Source of the DNA: Neoceratodus forsteri
Taxonomy: Eukaryota > Chordata > Ceratodontiformes > Ceratodontidae
Assembly (NCBI GenBank): GCA_016271365.2
Contig: CM057459.1
Coordinates: forward strand, 824,416,501-824,480,500
Length of the DNA: 64,000 nucleotides
Direction: 5' to 3'
Part shown: one piece after another, positions 32,741-43,849 of the stretch
How the letters are laid out: every line of letters begins with the position of its first letter
Numbering within the stretch: the first letter of the stretch is position 1
Notes under the pieces: model-generated
What the model saw: only the letters and a program-made list of their open reading frames with translations
What the model was told of the DNA's origin: nothing
Database searches by the model: none
Made by a program: the position numbers and the translations under genes

Positions 32741-33530
32741 GAGTAATATATATATATATTTTTTGTGTGTGTACTTACCCTTTATGCACTGTGCTGGGTA
32801 ATTAAGAATATGACAGTTCTGCTCCAAGACCTGTTGAGGAAGTTATGTCAGAACCTTGGCTATAAAGGAAATGCTGCACCTGTGGTGGGCAGGGTGAGGG
32901 GAAGGATGGGTGGGTAGACCACAACCACTGGTGACTGTTAGAAACAATCAAATACACCACTGCTCCACCACCCTGGTGAGTACTGCCCTTTATAGTAAGT
33001 CAACCAACACCACAATGTACTAGACCACTGCTCCTACACAAACCACTCTACTGAGTCCAGGGATAAAAACGAACTCACTGTTCAGCCAGCAGGACACTTC
33101 TAAAATATTGCACAAATATCCTTCCAAATCCTATGTGTCTAGCACAGAAATCAAGCAACTTCAGTTGTTTTTCAACCCCTCTGGTTATAAAATTACTACA
33201 CTTTAATGGAATCCTGCAATTCTTAATGCCAATAAGAAAATAATGAAACTTTCTGTAGAAAGTGTAGCTTACCTTCCTAGTCCTCTACAATATTATGTTT
33301 TACCAAGTTCCCAGTTCCTCAAATGCATTCTAGTTTGTTCTCTGCAGTACAGCATGTTTCTCAGCTTCCAACAGGAGCAGGCAAGTCTTTTCTGACTCCA
33401 TTCTCAGCCCTGTTTGTTGCTTTAAATATTGGTCCTGCCAATCCCTTTACTCTAATATTCCAGATATTGTTCTCCATTATCCTCCAGTGTCAACTGATTC
33501 TTGCTTGTGCTGAGGAGACCAATTTAGTAT
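32741..33530. other. CR1 5' region and unassigned sequence
   Basis: It begins with a short (TA)n run (about 32747-32759). The part to about 33100 may be the 5' untranslated region of CR1-like copy B. The remainder has nothing recognisable. Confidence 0.3.
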
Positions 33531-34680
33531 TAGAGATGTATGAACTTGCTGAAATTCCCTTTGCAAAAATAAAAAAAAATCTGTGAATTTCAGCCAAATT
33601 GCAGAGCCTGGGACTGCAATTTACTTTGTTATCCACCAGGTGGATTGGCCAAAATCCTCCTTCCAAACTGTCCCTCCTCCCCCCAACAGCACCCACAAAA
33701 CATTAACCTGCAAATAAAGAAAACAGTCCTCTGGTACAGGGTTTCTGCACTGATTATTGCAAAGTCCCAACTCCTGTCTCACAATAATGGCTTTAGTGAA
33801 TGAATGGTGACATCTTAGCTCCCAATTTTATTAGGAGCAAATACATCAGCATTCATTCATGATATGAAAGGAGGTGGGACTGGGAATCAACATCAAACAG
33901 AGCAGACACTCTGCACTGGGAACCATTTTCTTTATTCACATGATGATGTTTTGTGATTGCTGGAGGGTAGGAAGGGTGGTGGGGACCAGAGGTGGTTTAG
34001 TGGTTGACTGGGGAGTAAAATTAAAGACAATGGGATTCAGGTGGGGAAATGTACTTGGCATGTGGGCGGGGAAGGGCTTAGTGTAAAATCTTGTAATGTG
34101 ACTGTAGACCAATTTTAATTAATGGCATTATATAGTATTAGGCATCAAATCTCAGCTCTTCTATGACAAAAATGTTAGCTATATAAAGGACTATTGACAT
34201 ATTGAGGAAAATTAGAGATTTCCCAACAAATAAGGAATGGATGAGAGGTATTCAGATAAGGTTCATACCTCCTGAGGCATAGCAGTGCTCTTAAATGCAC
34301 TGGCTAGTCTTATCCAAGTCACAGGAAATACCAACCAATTCCTCTAAATGATAAGAAATTAAGCCCTTTCTTAAACAGTTGGTTCAGTAACAAGATCACC
34401 ATCCCCTCTTTATGGTGGAGCAGATTAGTATAAATCCCATTGGAGGGATTGGGTGAGTCTTGATTGGGTTAACAGGCAAACTAAATGGGGGGAGAAGGGA
34501 GAAGGTTGACAGGATTATTTAATCCTTTTTATGTTCTTGTGTGGGGAGGGGGTGATTTCACAGCACAGTTGGTGGGGGTAAATTTTGTGAAAAAAAATTA
34601 ATTTGCAAATTTTTTGTGAATGTGAATAATGTGGATTTGCATTAACTTAACTAATGAATTAAAAAATTGTAACACCTCTA
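33531..34680. mobile_element. second hAT-like foldback element
   Basis: The left end reads TAGAGATGTATG (33531) and the right end, on the other strand, TAGAGGTGTTACAA (34680). Flanking 8-mers TTTAGTAT (33523-33530) and TTCAGCAT (34681-34688) differ by two T/C transitions, fitting an old 8-bp duplication. Inner arms are inverted around about 33825 (GCTCCCAATTTTATTAGGAGC), with GAATGAATGG and CATTCATTCATGA further out. Those centre words and the GGTGGTGGGGACCAG-type modules recall the foldback at 14220-15888. The interval 34090-34530 does not pair clearly and may be a later insertion or decayed arm. Confidence 0.5.
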
Positions 34681-34698
34681 TTCAGCATGCACCTTGTT

Positions 34699-35196
34699 AG
34701 AACTAAGCACATTTCAAGAGACTAATAGAAGTTTTTCAACTGTATTAGCTGGATTGTAATTTCTACTACTATTTTAAAGTGCTTACAGCTCTTCTGTTTC
34801 CTTGCTCCTGCTCCCCCCCATCCAAGCACTCTGCCCTGGTGCCGAAAAGTCTAACTCTCCTTTGTCTTGCTAAATGCCTCAATCTAAACCTATCCTACCT
34901 CTATGCTATTTAAACCCTGCTACTTTTTCTTCTCTCCAGCTGCCTGCACTGGAAAGGGGCTGCTTCAGCTCCCCCACGGTCGGTCAGCACCCAGCCAGCC
35001 ACCGACTGAGACCAGGACACCTGCCTGCAGCTCCTTGGAAGGTATGGTGACAGTGCAGCCAATCGGAACACGGGCGCTTCCAGCAAACCTGCTCTGATTG
35101 GCCCAGACTTTTCCCCTGCTTTTGCCACCTAGCGCTTTTTACAAATAGATTTTAGATAGAACTAAGCACATTTCAAGTGTCTAATAAAAGTTTTTT
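34699..35196 (+). repeat. direct repeat pair, 459 bp apart, before an L2-like LINE
   Basis: AGAACTAAGCACATTTCAAG, followed by (A/T)G(A/T)CTAATA(G/A)AAGTTTTT, occurs at 34699 and again at 35158. This suggests two tandem monomers of about 459 bp, as in monomeric LINE 5' untranslated regions, or two LTR-like ends. The second monomer was not followed to its end. Confidence 0.4.
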
Positions 35197-35929
35197 TTGG
35201 GGGGGCTAGTTTTCCATTAGCAGGTTATACAGACCTGCCACTAGAGGGATTCTTGTTCTTTCATTTAAAAAAAAAAGTCTACCCTCTGAAAGACACAGTT
35301 GCTTTACTTGCTATATACCTTCCTTCCCGTCCTCGAGATCCTCTCGAACTGGGTAAGACTTCCCTGAACCACGGGACTGTTGAGAGCCACATCATTGGTC
35401 CCAGGGTATCTGTACCACACCCTGATTGGACATTGTCTTGCCTTCTGCTCAGGGATTGGCTCTTGAGCCAGCTTAAACTTTGCTCTACTCGGGGGCTGCT
35501 GTGCCCATTCATTTCTATGGCAAATGGCCAAAGTTTTACAGCCGCCCCCCTCCCCCCCTGACCTTAACTTTATAGACCTTTCTCCATGCCCCTGGTAGCT
35601 CCAGCCCCACTTGTGCTCCATTGGTGCCTCTTTTGGGCTCCACCCCTCCACTCCTTCCTGTCCTTGATCCATGCTCTTCCATTCCACTTCCATTCCTCCT
35701 TCCTCCACTTCCATCCTTCCATTCCATCCTTCCTTACCCCAGGGATCCCATCCACCATGAAACCAGTCCCTACCACACTGGTCCCTAGCCCTCCACTCTG
35801 GTCCCCTGTCTCTTACCCTCACCCACTATCCGTCCGTGCTCAATTCCGAGATGCTGCGAGCAGAAGCATTCCTTAAAAATATGCATGCTCCTTGAGGCTA
35901 GTCCTCCTCCTCCTAATGCTGTCCAGGCA
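35197..35929 (+). other. C/T-rich leader of L2-like copy F
   Basis: There is no convincing coding sequence. The stretch holds several CCAAT/ATTGG words (for example at about 35395, 35425 and 35455) and long pyrimidine runs (35520-35760). It lies between the direct repeats and the endonuclease of an L2-like element, so it is probably that element's 5' region. Long minus-strand frames here are antisense of the pyrimidine runs. Confidence 0.35.
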
Positions 35930-36600
35930 GCGTGCACCCAAACCTGGCCCATTCTGCTCCTAAAGCCACTAATCTGAGCAAGCCTTCAGGTGCCCTCTCA
36001 TTCATATCAATCAACATCTGCAGCCTCCTTCTAAAATGGATGCCCTACAGGCCTTCACCAGCCAACACTGCCCTGACATCCTGGCAGTTGTCGAAACCTG
36101 GCTCACGCCATCAGTACCGGACCATGCAATCAGCCTTCCTGGCTACAATGTCTTTAGGCTGGATAAGCCTCTCCAAAGAGGCTGGGGCTGCGTCTCTACC
36201 TAAAGACTCCCATACAGGGGCACCACATCATTACCTCCTCCAACCCACAACTGCTCAGATACTGCCAGTGAGAATCCTCCTCAGAGCCCAAAACAAAACC
36301 CTCACTGTTGCCACCATCTACATCCCTCCCAAAGAACAGGGAACTGGTCTAACAGCTGTTCTTGACTTTGTAAAGTCACTCCCAGCGGACACCGAATCCA
36401 TCCTCCTAGGCGACTTCAACATCAACTGGCCTGCGGCGATGCTGGTGCACACAGGGATACCATTGCTGTCGGCGAACCTCACACAAATGGTTGACTCACC
36501 AACCAGGAAAAATTACAGGACCGGCACCAGCACACTCTTGGACTGGATCCTTGCCAGTCACCCATCACGATATCTAACACTAATGTCCTCCTGAACTCCT
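35930..36600 (+). pseudogene. L2-like LINE (copy F) endonuclease, 3' part missing
   Basis: In two frames: SKMDALQAF and ILAVVETWLTPSVPDHAIS (about 36075-36140), then TVATIYIPPKEQG (about 36310), ILLGDFNINW (about 36400-36430) and TLLDWILASHP (about 36530-36570). These are LINE endonuclease blocks with the Glu, the Asp and the GDFN motif kept. Recognisable sequence ends near 36600, before any RT, so the copy was cut there, probably by the L1/Tx1 copy C. Confidence 0.65.
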
Positions 36601-39038
36601 TTTCATTTTGTGTTAGTGAGGACTTCATTATGAAAGGGACTACAGCATGCATTGTAAGTCATTCCCTGCTGTGTGAGAGTGGCACGTGACTGTGTTCTGT
36701 AGCAGCAGTTCTGAGTCGAGGGTGTTGGCATAACTGATTACAAATATGGAAACGTTAGTGTTCTTTTCTTATTCACCATCACTGTGCACTCAGTGTATGG
36801 AGACTGATATACTATTTGGCTATTCTTTCACCTCATTTTTACAGTACCAACTTGGAGACCTATCGATCTTCACTCCTGAGGACATCAGTCGGCATTGTTT
36901 CCACTCAGTACCCTCAATACCCTTGTAGTGTGTGATTACCCATGCACTATCCTATATGTAATGATTAACTGGATCATTAACACTGCACTTGGTTAGAACT
37001 TGTAAGTAGAATACTGGGATTTATGTGCTTGTTCACTATGCAGGTGGCACTGGACAATACCCACTCACCACTAATGCCTCTCACACAAGAATGGTACAAC
37101 AAGACACTCTGTACTTTGTGACACATTAAGCAGACTACACCCCGCACCACAGTGGTTTATTTTTTATTACCTTGACGCAACTCATGGGCATGCCTCACTG
37201 CTTCAGTATAACAAGAAGGTCTGGATAGTGGCTATGATAATATTATACCTATCAGTATGTGCTGTACATTATGCACTTGTTTGAATTCAAGTGACAAGAG
37301 CTCTATGTTGCCTATGTTCTGTGTTTGCATACCTGTCTTTCATTCTGTTGTCCTTTCTTGTCAGCTGCTCTGTGATCCTTCCTCCAGTCTGTATGCTATG
37401 ACCCAAGACAACATATCCGCTGATTCTTCCTGGGCTGAAATCACTGCAAGCTCTCCCCTTAAAGCAATTGAACTCCCTAAAAAGAGGCGCAAGGCAAATA
37501 GGAAGTGGAAAAGTCCTAACAGCCCCAATAAATCTCGCAATGCTATGGTGACCTGATCAAGTAACTTAAATTACAGGTTGATTCGATTTCTCCTGACTAG
37601 TTTCCTAGTCAGGAGAACGATCGATAAGAACCTTTTCTTTTTGATTGCCCAGTCATGTATCATGCTGCTCGTACTATCCTGATCATGTTTTTGCCATCAA
37701 GTTGTGAATCAGCAAGGCTGTACATGGCGACTGATTCTAAACAATACTTCTCATTTTTATAATATGCTTTTTGACCTATGCATGTTGATGGAATTTGGTA
37801 CATTATTATTTTGTACTATTTGCTTGATATTTAACATATCAAATAGCAGTATTAATATATCTGGTAATCTGTTTGTCCTGATACTGCTTATTATCTCATA
37901 GATGGGGCAGATATATGGATTGAAACTCCAAATTTTATTAATACGCTCTGCCACAACTTGTCTCATTCTACTACATACTGTATACCCCTATGTTTTCTGG
38001 CAATATAAACCTTATATTTATCATCTGCACTCATACGATTGACAGAGTTTTAGCAACTTTTATTTAACTACCTTTGTCAACACTACTTATCCCACATCCC
38101 TTTATTTTATTATTTCCCCTAACTATAATTTCAGTCCACTCTATCAACTATTTTATGCTGGCTATTTTCAGAGCAATATTGCAAAGGGCTTATATTAAAC
38201 ATTTCCCTACAACATCATTTTCTACTCCAGAAGTCCAGGAATTTAATTATCTTTCACTATGTTATGGAGCTCACTGGACTTATTAATTAAACCTAGTCAC
38301 CCTATATACTAATACCCTGGGCAATGTTCAGTAAAGGAACCTTACTCACTTTCAGACCTCCCTTGATTGCAGTTAACTCTGAAGCCACTACTCTTTATAA
38401 CCCCTGCTCTTATTTGGCTCATGATGTACTGGATTCAGTTCATTACCTTCCTTAACCTCAATTTCAATCCATTATGCCTGTCCCTGTATCATACTTTACA
38501 CTTTTACCAGTGTATTTATAGAACTCCAGACTTTATGGCTTGCCAGATTTATCAATTTTAGTTTTGTTCTCTAACCTACTATTTTGTCAAGTACCTTGTT
38601 CCACCAATCTTCTATTGGGCAATTACTGGTTACGTACAATCATCTTACAATATTATTAGGGTAAGACCATGGTGTTTGACCAACACTTGTTTTAGTTGGC
38701 CCATCTTGGCCCTTTCCGTCTTTGACGTCCTGGAGAGTGAGAGAGAGTCTTTTGGCAGACTGCTGACTCTTATCTCGCTGTTCACTTTCAAAGTTTTTGG
38801 TATTCTTGATAGTCTATTAGAGTGTTAATGTGTGGTTGTTACTTAATGTCTTTTATTACTCTATCAATTCCCCGTTTATTATATTATCTGTGCTGACTAC
38901 ATTCATGACTCTATATGTTGGTAACTCGAAGGATTCTGCCTCTCTTGTCACGTACAAGTTATCTCCCTTTCATCCTCAACCTCACCATTATGTCCTTCAC
39001 TATTCCAATAACCATATTCTTTTTCCTGTACCATAACC

Positions 39039-39830
39039 ATGAATGATTTAATCTTTTATACTTGGAATGTGAAGGGACTTAACTCATTATGTAAGCGAAA
39101 GCAAATCCTCTCTTACCTCAAAAAACATAAAACCCATATTGCTTTCCTTCAAGAAACCAAACTATTATCTGAGGATGTAATAAGACTTAAGAAAGACTGG
39201 GTCGGTCAGATCTATCATTCTTCTTTCTCCTCAAAAAAAAGAGGAGTAGCTATACTTATCCATAAAAAACTTAACTGGTCTCTTATAAACTTCATTTCGG
39301 TTACAGAAGGCAGATGGATAATCGCCAAACTTAATACCCCTTCCGGCCCTCTTACGCTTTTTAATGTCCATGCTCCTAATTCAGACTCCCCAGAGTTCTT
39401 TCATAATTTAGCACATCAGATATTTTCTACTAATTCCGATAATAGTCCAGTAATCTTAGGAGGCGTCAACCTAGCTTTGGAGCCTAGCATTGATAGAAGT
39501 AATATTCTGTAGATGCCCACCCCAGATGTATCAAAGCCTTTCATTACTTATGAAAGACTTAGGTCTATCGGATATTTGGCAGCTCTTCCATCCTCAAGAC
39601 CGAGATTTCACCTTTTATTCCGCACTTCCTAAATCATATAGTAGAATCGATTACTGGCTTACCTCCTCTGCTATAGTTGAAAAGAATATTGATTCGTCTA
39701 TTTTGCCCATAGTTATTTTGGACCATTCTCCACTTAAGTTACAAATCTTATGGGGTACCCCACAACCTAAATCTCCCTTCTGGCATCTCAACCCTCTTCT
39801 TCTTAAAGATCATGATTTCCTCCTGTGATC
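39039..39830 (+). pseudogene. L1/Tx1-like ORF2 endonuclease (copy C)
   Basis: The open frame 39039-39512 starts MNDLIFYTWNVKGLNS and holds AFLQETKL (metal-binding Glu), RGVAILIHKK, LFNVHAPN and VILGGVNLA, where the usual GDFN has become GGVN, so the catalytic Asp is lost. The frame from 39490 continues with LGLSDIWQLFHPQDRDFTFY, SRIDYWLTSS and ILDHSPLKL, the final blocks. This is the best preserved L1-type endonuclease in the window. The Met at 39039 is a plausible true start of ORF2. Confidence 0.75.
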
Positions 39831-40379
39831 ACTTCCCAGATCAAAGAATTCCTCTCTTAATAATCCTTTGGATACCTCTATAGTACTGTCTGGGAAGCAC
39901 TAAAGCCACGATTCATGGGAAAATAATCAGTTATGCAGCCCATAGGAAAAGTCAAGAGAACAACAACTAGCAGATCTTGAAAATTCCTTAAATCTAAAGA
40001 AACTCTATATTTTAAAACCAATGCGCATAACCCTTCCTCCCATTTATACCTTGAAATTCTTCAATTAAGAATCAAGATAAACAAATTAATTTCCCACAAA
40101 ACTGAGTTAGCGCTATTTAAACTGAAACATAGCTATTGGGAACATGGAGACAGAAATGGGAAACTCCTTTCCTATCAGCTTAAGATGCAACAAATGGAAT
40201 GACACATCTCCAGTCTTAAAGATCAACAAGGGGTATTTCACACTGATAGTCCCTCTATAAACCATATTATGAAAACGTTCTATCAGAAACTATACTCCAA
40301 CTCCTCTTCTTCCTCTTAGATACAGTGATTTCTAAGTAACTTACATTTACCTCATCTTTCTACTTCTGAAGCTAACTCC

Positions 40380-41580
40380 TTAGATGAGCCTTTCTCCCTT
40401 AAAGAAATTCAACAATCTCTGTCTTTCTTGAAGTCAGGTATATCCATGGAGGCTTCTCTGTAGACTTTTATAAAACTATTTCTGATACTGTTTGCAAGAT
40501 TCTTTTAAAGTCTTCCAAGAATCCTCGAATCTAGGTAAGCCCCTGCCCTCTTGCACTGAAGCAATTATAACTTTAATCCTTAAAAAACAATGACCCTTCT
40601 CTCCATAAGTTATAGACCAATATCTCTCCTAAACACCAATGGAAAGATATTTGCTAAAATATTATCCTCTCACCTTGAATCCTTGATTCCTAAGTTATCC
40701 CACTGTTCCCAAGTTGGTTTTATTAAGACCAGATCTGGTGCAGATCACTATGCTCCCAATTTAATTTAATTCACAAAGCCAAACCCTTAATTCCCCTGCA
40801 GCGCCATAGCTATAGATTTTGAAAAAGCTTTCAACCCTTAAACTGGCATTATCTTTACCAGGTTCTGTCATATTTCGGTTTCTGCACCTTTTGTTCCTGG
40901 ATTAAATTGTTATACACTTCACCACGGCTAGAATTCTTACTAATTCTACTCTCTCTTCCTCCTTTCAGTTGGCAAGATGAACCAGACAAGGTTGTCTCCT
41001 GTCTCCATTATTTTTCATTCTTGCCATGGAACCCCTATCTGCCAGTTTGTGTCAGTGCATTGACATTAAAGGTATATCCATTGGCTCTTCTAGATATAAC
41101 TCTCTCTCTTATCCAGATGACCTTTTAATTGTACTTGAAAATCTAAAAGAGGCAGGACCACTGTTGATTAAACTACTTAACAAGTTCACGGAAGTTTCTG
41201 GCCTGGCTTTGAACTATGGAAAGTCTGACATTTTACCCCTTAATACCCACTGTAAACCATTTATGAACTCTTCCCTTGGTTTTAAATGGTCTACACAAAG
41301 TATTACCTATCTAGGAATCAAAATAACTAGTAACCTGGGAAAAATATGGGAAACAAACTTTAATCCCCTTATCGACAATATTAGAACCATACTGGAGAGG
41401 TGGAAACTCCTCAATCTCTCTTTTATGGGGATAGTTGCTGCTATTAAGATGTCCATCTCACCCAAAATACTCTACTTATTTGCCAATATTCCCTTAATAC
41501 TTCCAACTCCTTTTTTATCTAAACTCAACAAACTTATTGCCCACTTTATTTGGCATGGTAAGCTACCGAGATTTAGTTGA
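40380..41580 (+). pseudogene. L1/Tx1-like ORF2 reverse transcriptase (copy C)
   Basis: Blocks in order: SYRPISLLNTNGKIFAKIL (about 40605), SQVGFIKTRSGADHY (about 40708), AIAIDFEKAFN (about 40805), a broken GCPLSPLLF block (about 40985) and SLSYPDDLLIVLENL (about 41103), whose second position is Pro where Ala, Thr or Val is usual; both Asp remain. The frame 41026-41580 then runs openly through LALNYGKSDILPLN, ITYLGIKITSNLG, LNLSFMGIVAAIKMSI and LIAHFIWHGKLPRF. Confidence 0.75.
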
Positions 41581-42339
41581 AATAAACTTCGTTCACATTG
41601 GAAGAGAGGAGGGTTTGGACTCCTCTGGTTCAAAGCTTATTTGTGGGCCTACAGGACTGCCCAAAACATTAAATGGTTTCATAAGCCTTCACTTCATACT
41701 CTGCTATGGGTTATGATGGAATCTGCATCCTGTCCTTGTGGAATCCCTACATTCTTTATCTTTAACCCTTTCCCACCCAAACTTAAATCTCATCCTACTA
41801 TCTCAGCCTCAGTCTTTTACTGGAAGCAAATTCATAAATGTTTTAAGATTAACCCTACTCCATGGTTCTATACCCCCCATGGGGTAATCCCTTACTTGTT
41901 ATAGAGAACTAAACTATTTTCTGCCGATCATGGAAAAATAAAGGCATTTACTTTTTAGGGATATTTTAGATCTGGAATCCCTAACTCTTAAAACTTTCTC
42001 AGACCTGCAGACTATTTGGAACCTTTCTAAACATGACTTTTGGAAGTACTTACAGATTCAAGATGCTTATAGTTCTTTCTCTCGCTATGCCCATAAATCT
42101 ACACTACATGATCATCACATTTCTTACTGGATTAATCTATCAACAAAGTTGAATAGCTCCATTTATAGTGACATTATAAATAATTTACCTGATCAAACTA
42201 TTTCAGCTAAAATTAGGTGAAGCACTCTTCTTAACTATAACATTAATGACATACAATGGCGCAACTGTTGGTGCCTTTCCCATAGTAAATTTAAAGATAC
42301 CCGTAGCTCACTAATACAAATTAAAATTCTACACCTTTG

Positions 42340-42640
42340 GTACAGAACTCCTTCAGTATTACACCGTATGGGACTATTCAATAATAATAACTGTTGGCGC
42401 TGCAATTTACCTATAGGTGATATTTTTCACATTTTATGGACATGTACTCCTGTTAATAAGCTCTGGCACAAGGTTCATACTCTTGCCTCCAAAGTTATTG
42501 GACAACAAATCCCTCTGGACCCTAAACTCTTCCTGCTAGGTATTCTTACCCCAAGTACCATCACCCTCTCACATGCTCAGTTCATGTGGATAAATATACT
42601 TTCACTCCTTGTTAAATGCTTAATTCTAATGAAGTAGAGA
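42340..42640 (+). pseudogene. L1/Tx1-like ORF2 C-terminus (copy C)
   Basis: An upstream frame gives LHLWYRTPSVLHRMGLF, and the frame from 42368 gives NNNCWRCNLPIGDIFHILWT then CTPVNKLW. This is the complete WYRTP...CxxC...H...C pattern of the family. Together with the endonuclease and RT it shows that ORF2 was once full length. Confidence 0.75.
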
Positions 42641-43373
42641 TCAGTACATGTTCCATCATTTGCAGATATCCTGCAAAATTTAACCCAACATGCATCTCTA
42701 GATCGATTATCCCATCTTACTCATGACTCACTCATTGTATATGATAAATGTTGGCATGATTACTTCAAGTATATCAGTCCTTCTAATGTTTCTAAGCCCT
42801 AATATACATTCACCTTTTTTCCCTTTCATCTCTTATATTCAATCTGGGGCAATATTTGTAACCATGCACAGATATCCTTCTCTGTTATGTCTTTTTTTTC
42901 TGACCTTCTCCCCTTTCTTTTATTTATTCTCCTCCTTCTTCTGCTCTCTCATATTTCTTTTTTCTTCCTTTTTCTCTTTTTCTTTCTCTATGGGATATTT
43001 TCTTCTTTATTCATATCCTCCGTTCACACTTCATTAATTACATTTCTTCTTGAACCACCCCCTTATTACTGTTACTAGGCTAATCTCAGATATTGCCTGG
43101 TATTGACCTTATATATGTAGGATATCTTCATCATAAATATACACTTTTTTTTAATTATGCCTTTAACGCTATTTGATATTACTGTTTACTGTCTTTTTCC
43201 TCCTTTCTTTGCAACAGTTTGTAATCATATTAATTATATTGTCATGTGCACTTTACTTAACTTTGTTCCTTCCCGGTATCTGGAGGTTACTTCATATCTT
43301 TATGTGATGTATGTTCTGAAACTTTTTGAAAATTTCAATAAAAATATAAAGTGTAAAAAAAAATTAAAAAAAC

Positions 43374-43849
43374 TGGTAACAAATCTTCTACTATAGTTCA
43401 TTTTAGCCAAGATGGTCACTGAGCTCTGAAGATTTTTTACATAGACAAAATCACCCACCAGGAAGGTAAGCCTCCTGGTGTGCTAACTGTAGTATTGATT
43501 CTGTTGTGTTTGCTAATGTTTCACCTTATCCCATGACCAAGGATAAATCATGTCTAATCATGACTTCAGGGTTCTCCCCATAAGCAGTTCTGCCTGTGCT
43601 TGCATGTGGTGTGCTCCTGTATTTGAGCATGACCCCAACAAGTTTTAACTGTAGCATTCCTCCAGTTATCTTCCTTATTCCTTTCTTAAATGGCTGCACT
43701 GTTCTTTCAGATCTGGTATTTGAAGCAAGGTGATATGGTGACACTCTTATGTATTTAATGCCATTTCTGTCACAAAATAAATATTTTACAAGGACATTAC
43801 TTGAAACCAAATCTGAATTGCAGTGATAAATCTTAGCTTCCATATTCAA
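43374..43849 (-). pseudogene. Ty3/gypsy integrase, C-terminal part
   Basis: The frame 43849-43526 contains LVSSN (for the LVSDN block, catalytic Asp lost), CDRNGIKYIRVSPYHLASNT, SERTVQPFKKGIRK and LLKYRSTPHASTGRTAYGE-type sequence. These are diagnostic of Ty3/gypsy integrases of vertebrates. Further left, a frame reads VGDFVYVKNLQSS, matching the F..GDxVxV block after the core, and is cut at 43374 by the 3' end of L1/Tx1 copy C. Integrase inserts the element's DNA copy; this one cannot be functional. Confidence 0.8.

Larger units (their letters stand above)
36601..43373 (+). mobile_element. L1/Tx1-like LINE (copy C)
   Basis: The endonuclease is at 39039-39830, RT at about 40380-41580 and the C-terminal cysteine region at about 42340-42640. 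The 3' end is at about 43373 with AATAAA (43337-43342) and an A-rich tail. The 5' limit is not clear. The interval 36601-39030 should hold the 5' untranslated region and ORF1; only a lysine-rich frame ending at 37556 hints at a basic ORF1-like tail. The 3' end cuts the Ty3/gypsy integrase gene on the other strand at about 43374. Confidence 0.7.

Noticed and set aside
35304..35822. A 172-residue minus-strand frame
   Set aside because: It is Trp/Gly/Glu-rich because it is the complement of a long pyrimidine-rich stretch. No domain is visible, and the region fits the 5' part of an L2-like LINE on the other strand.
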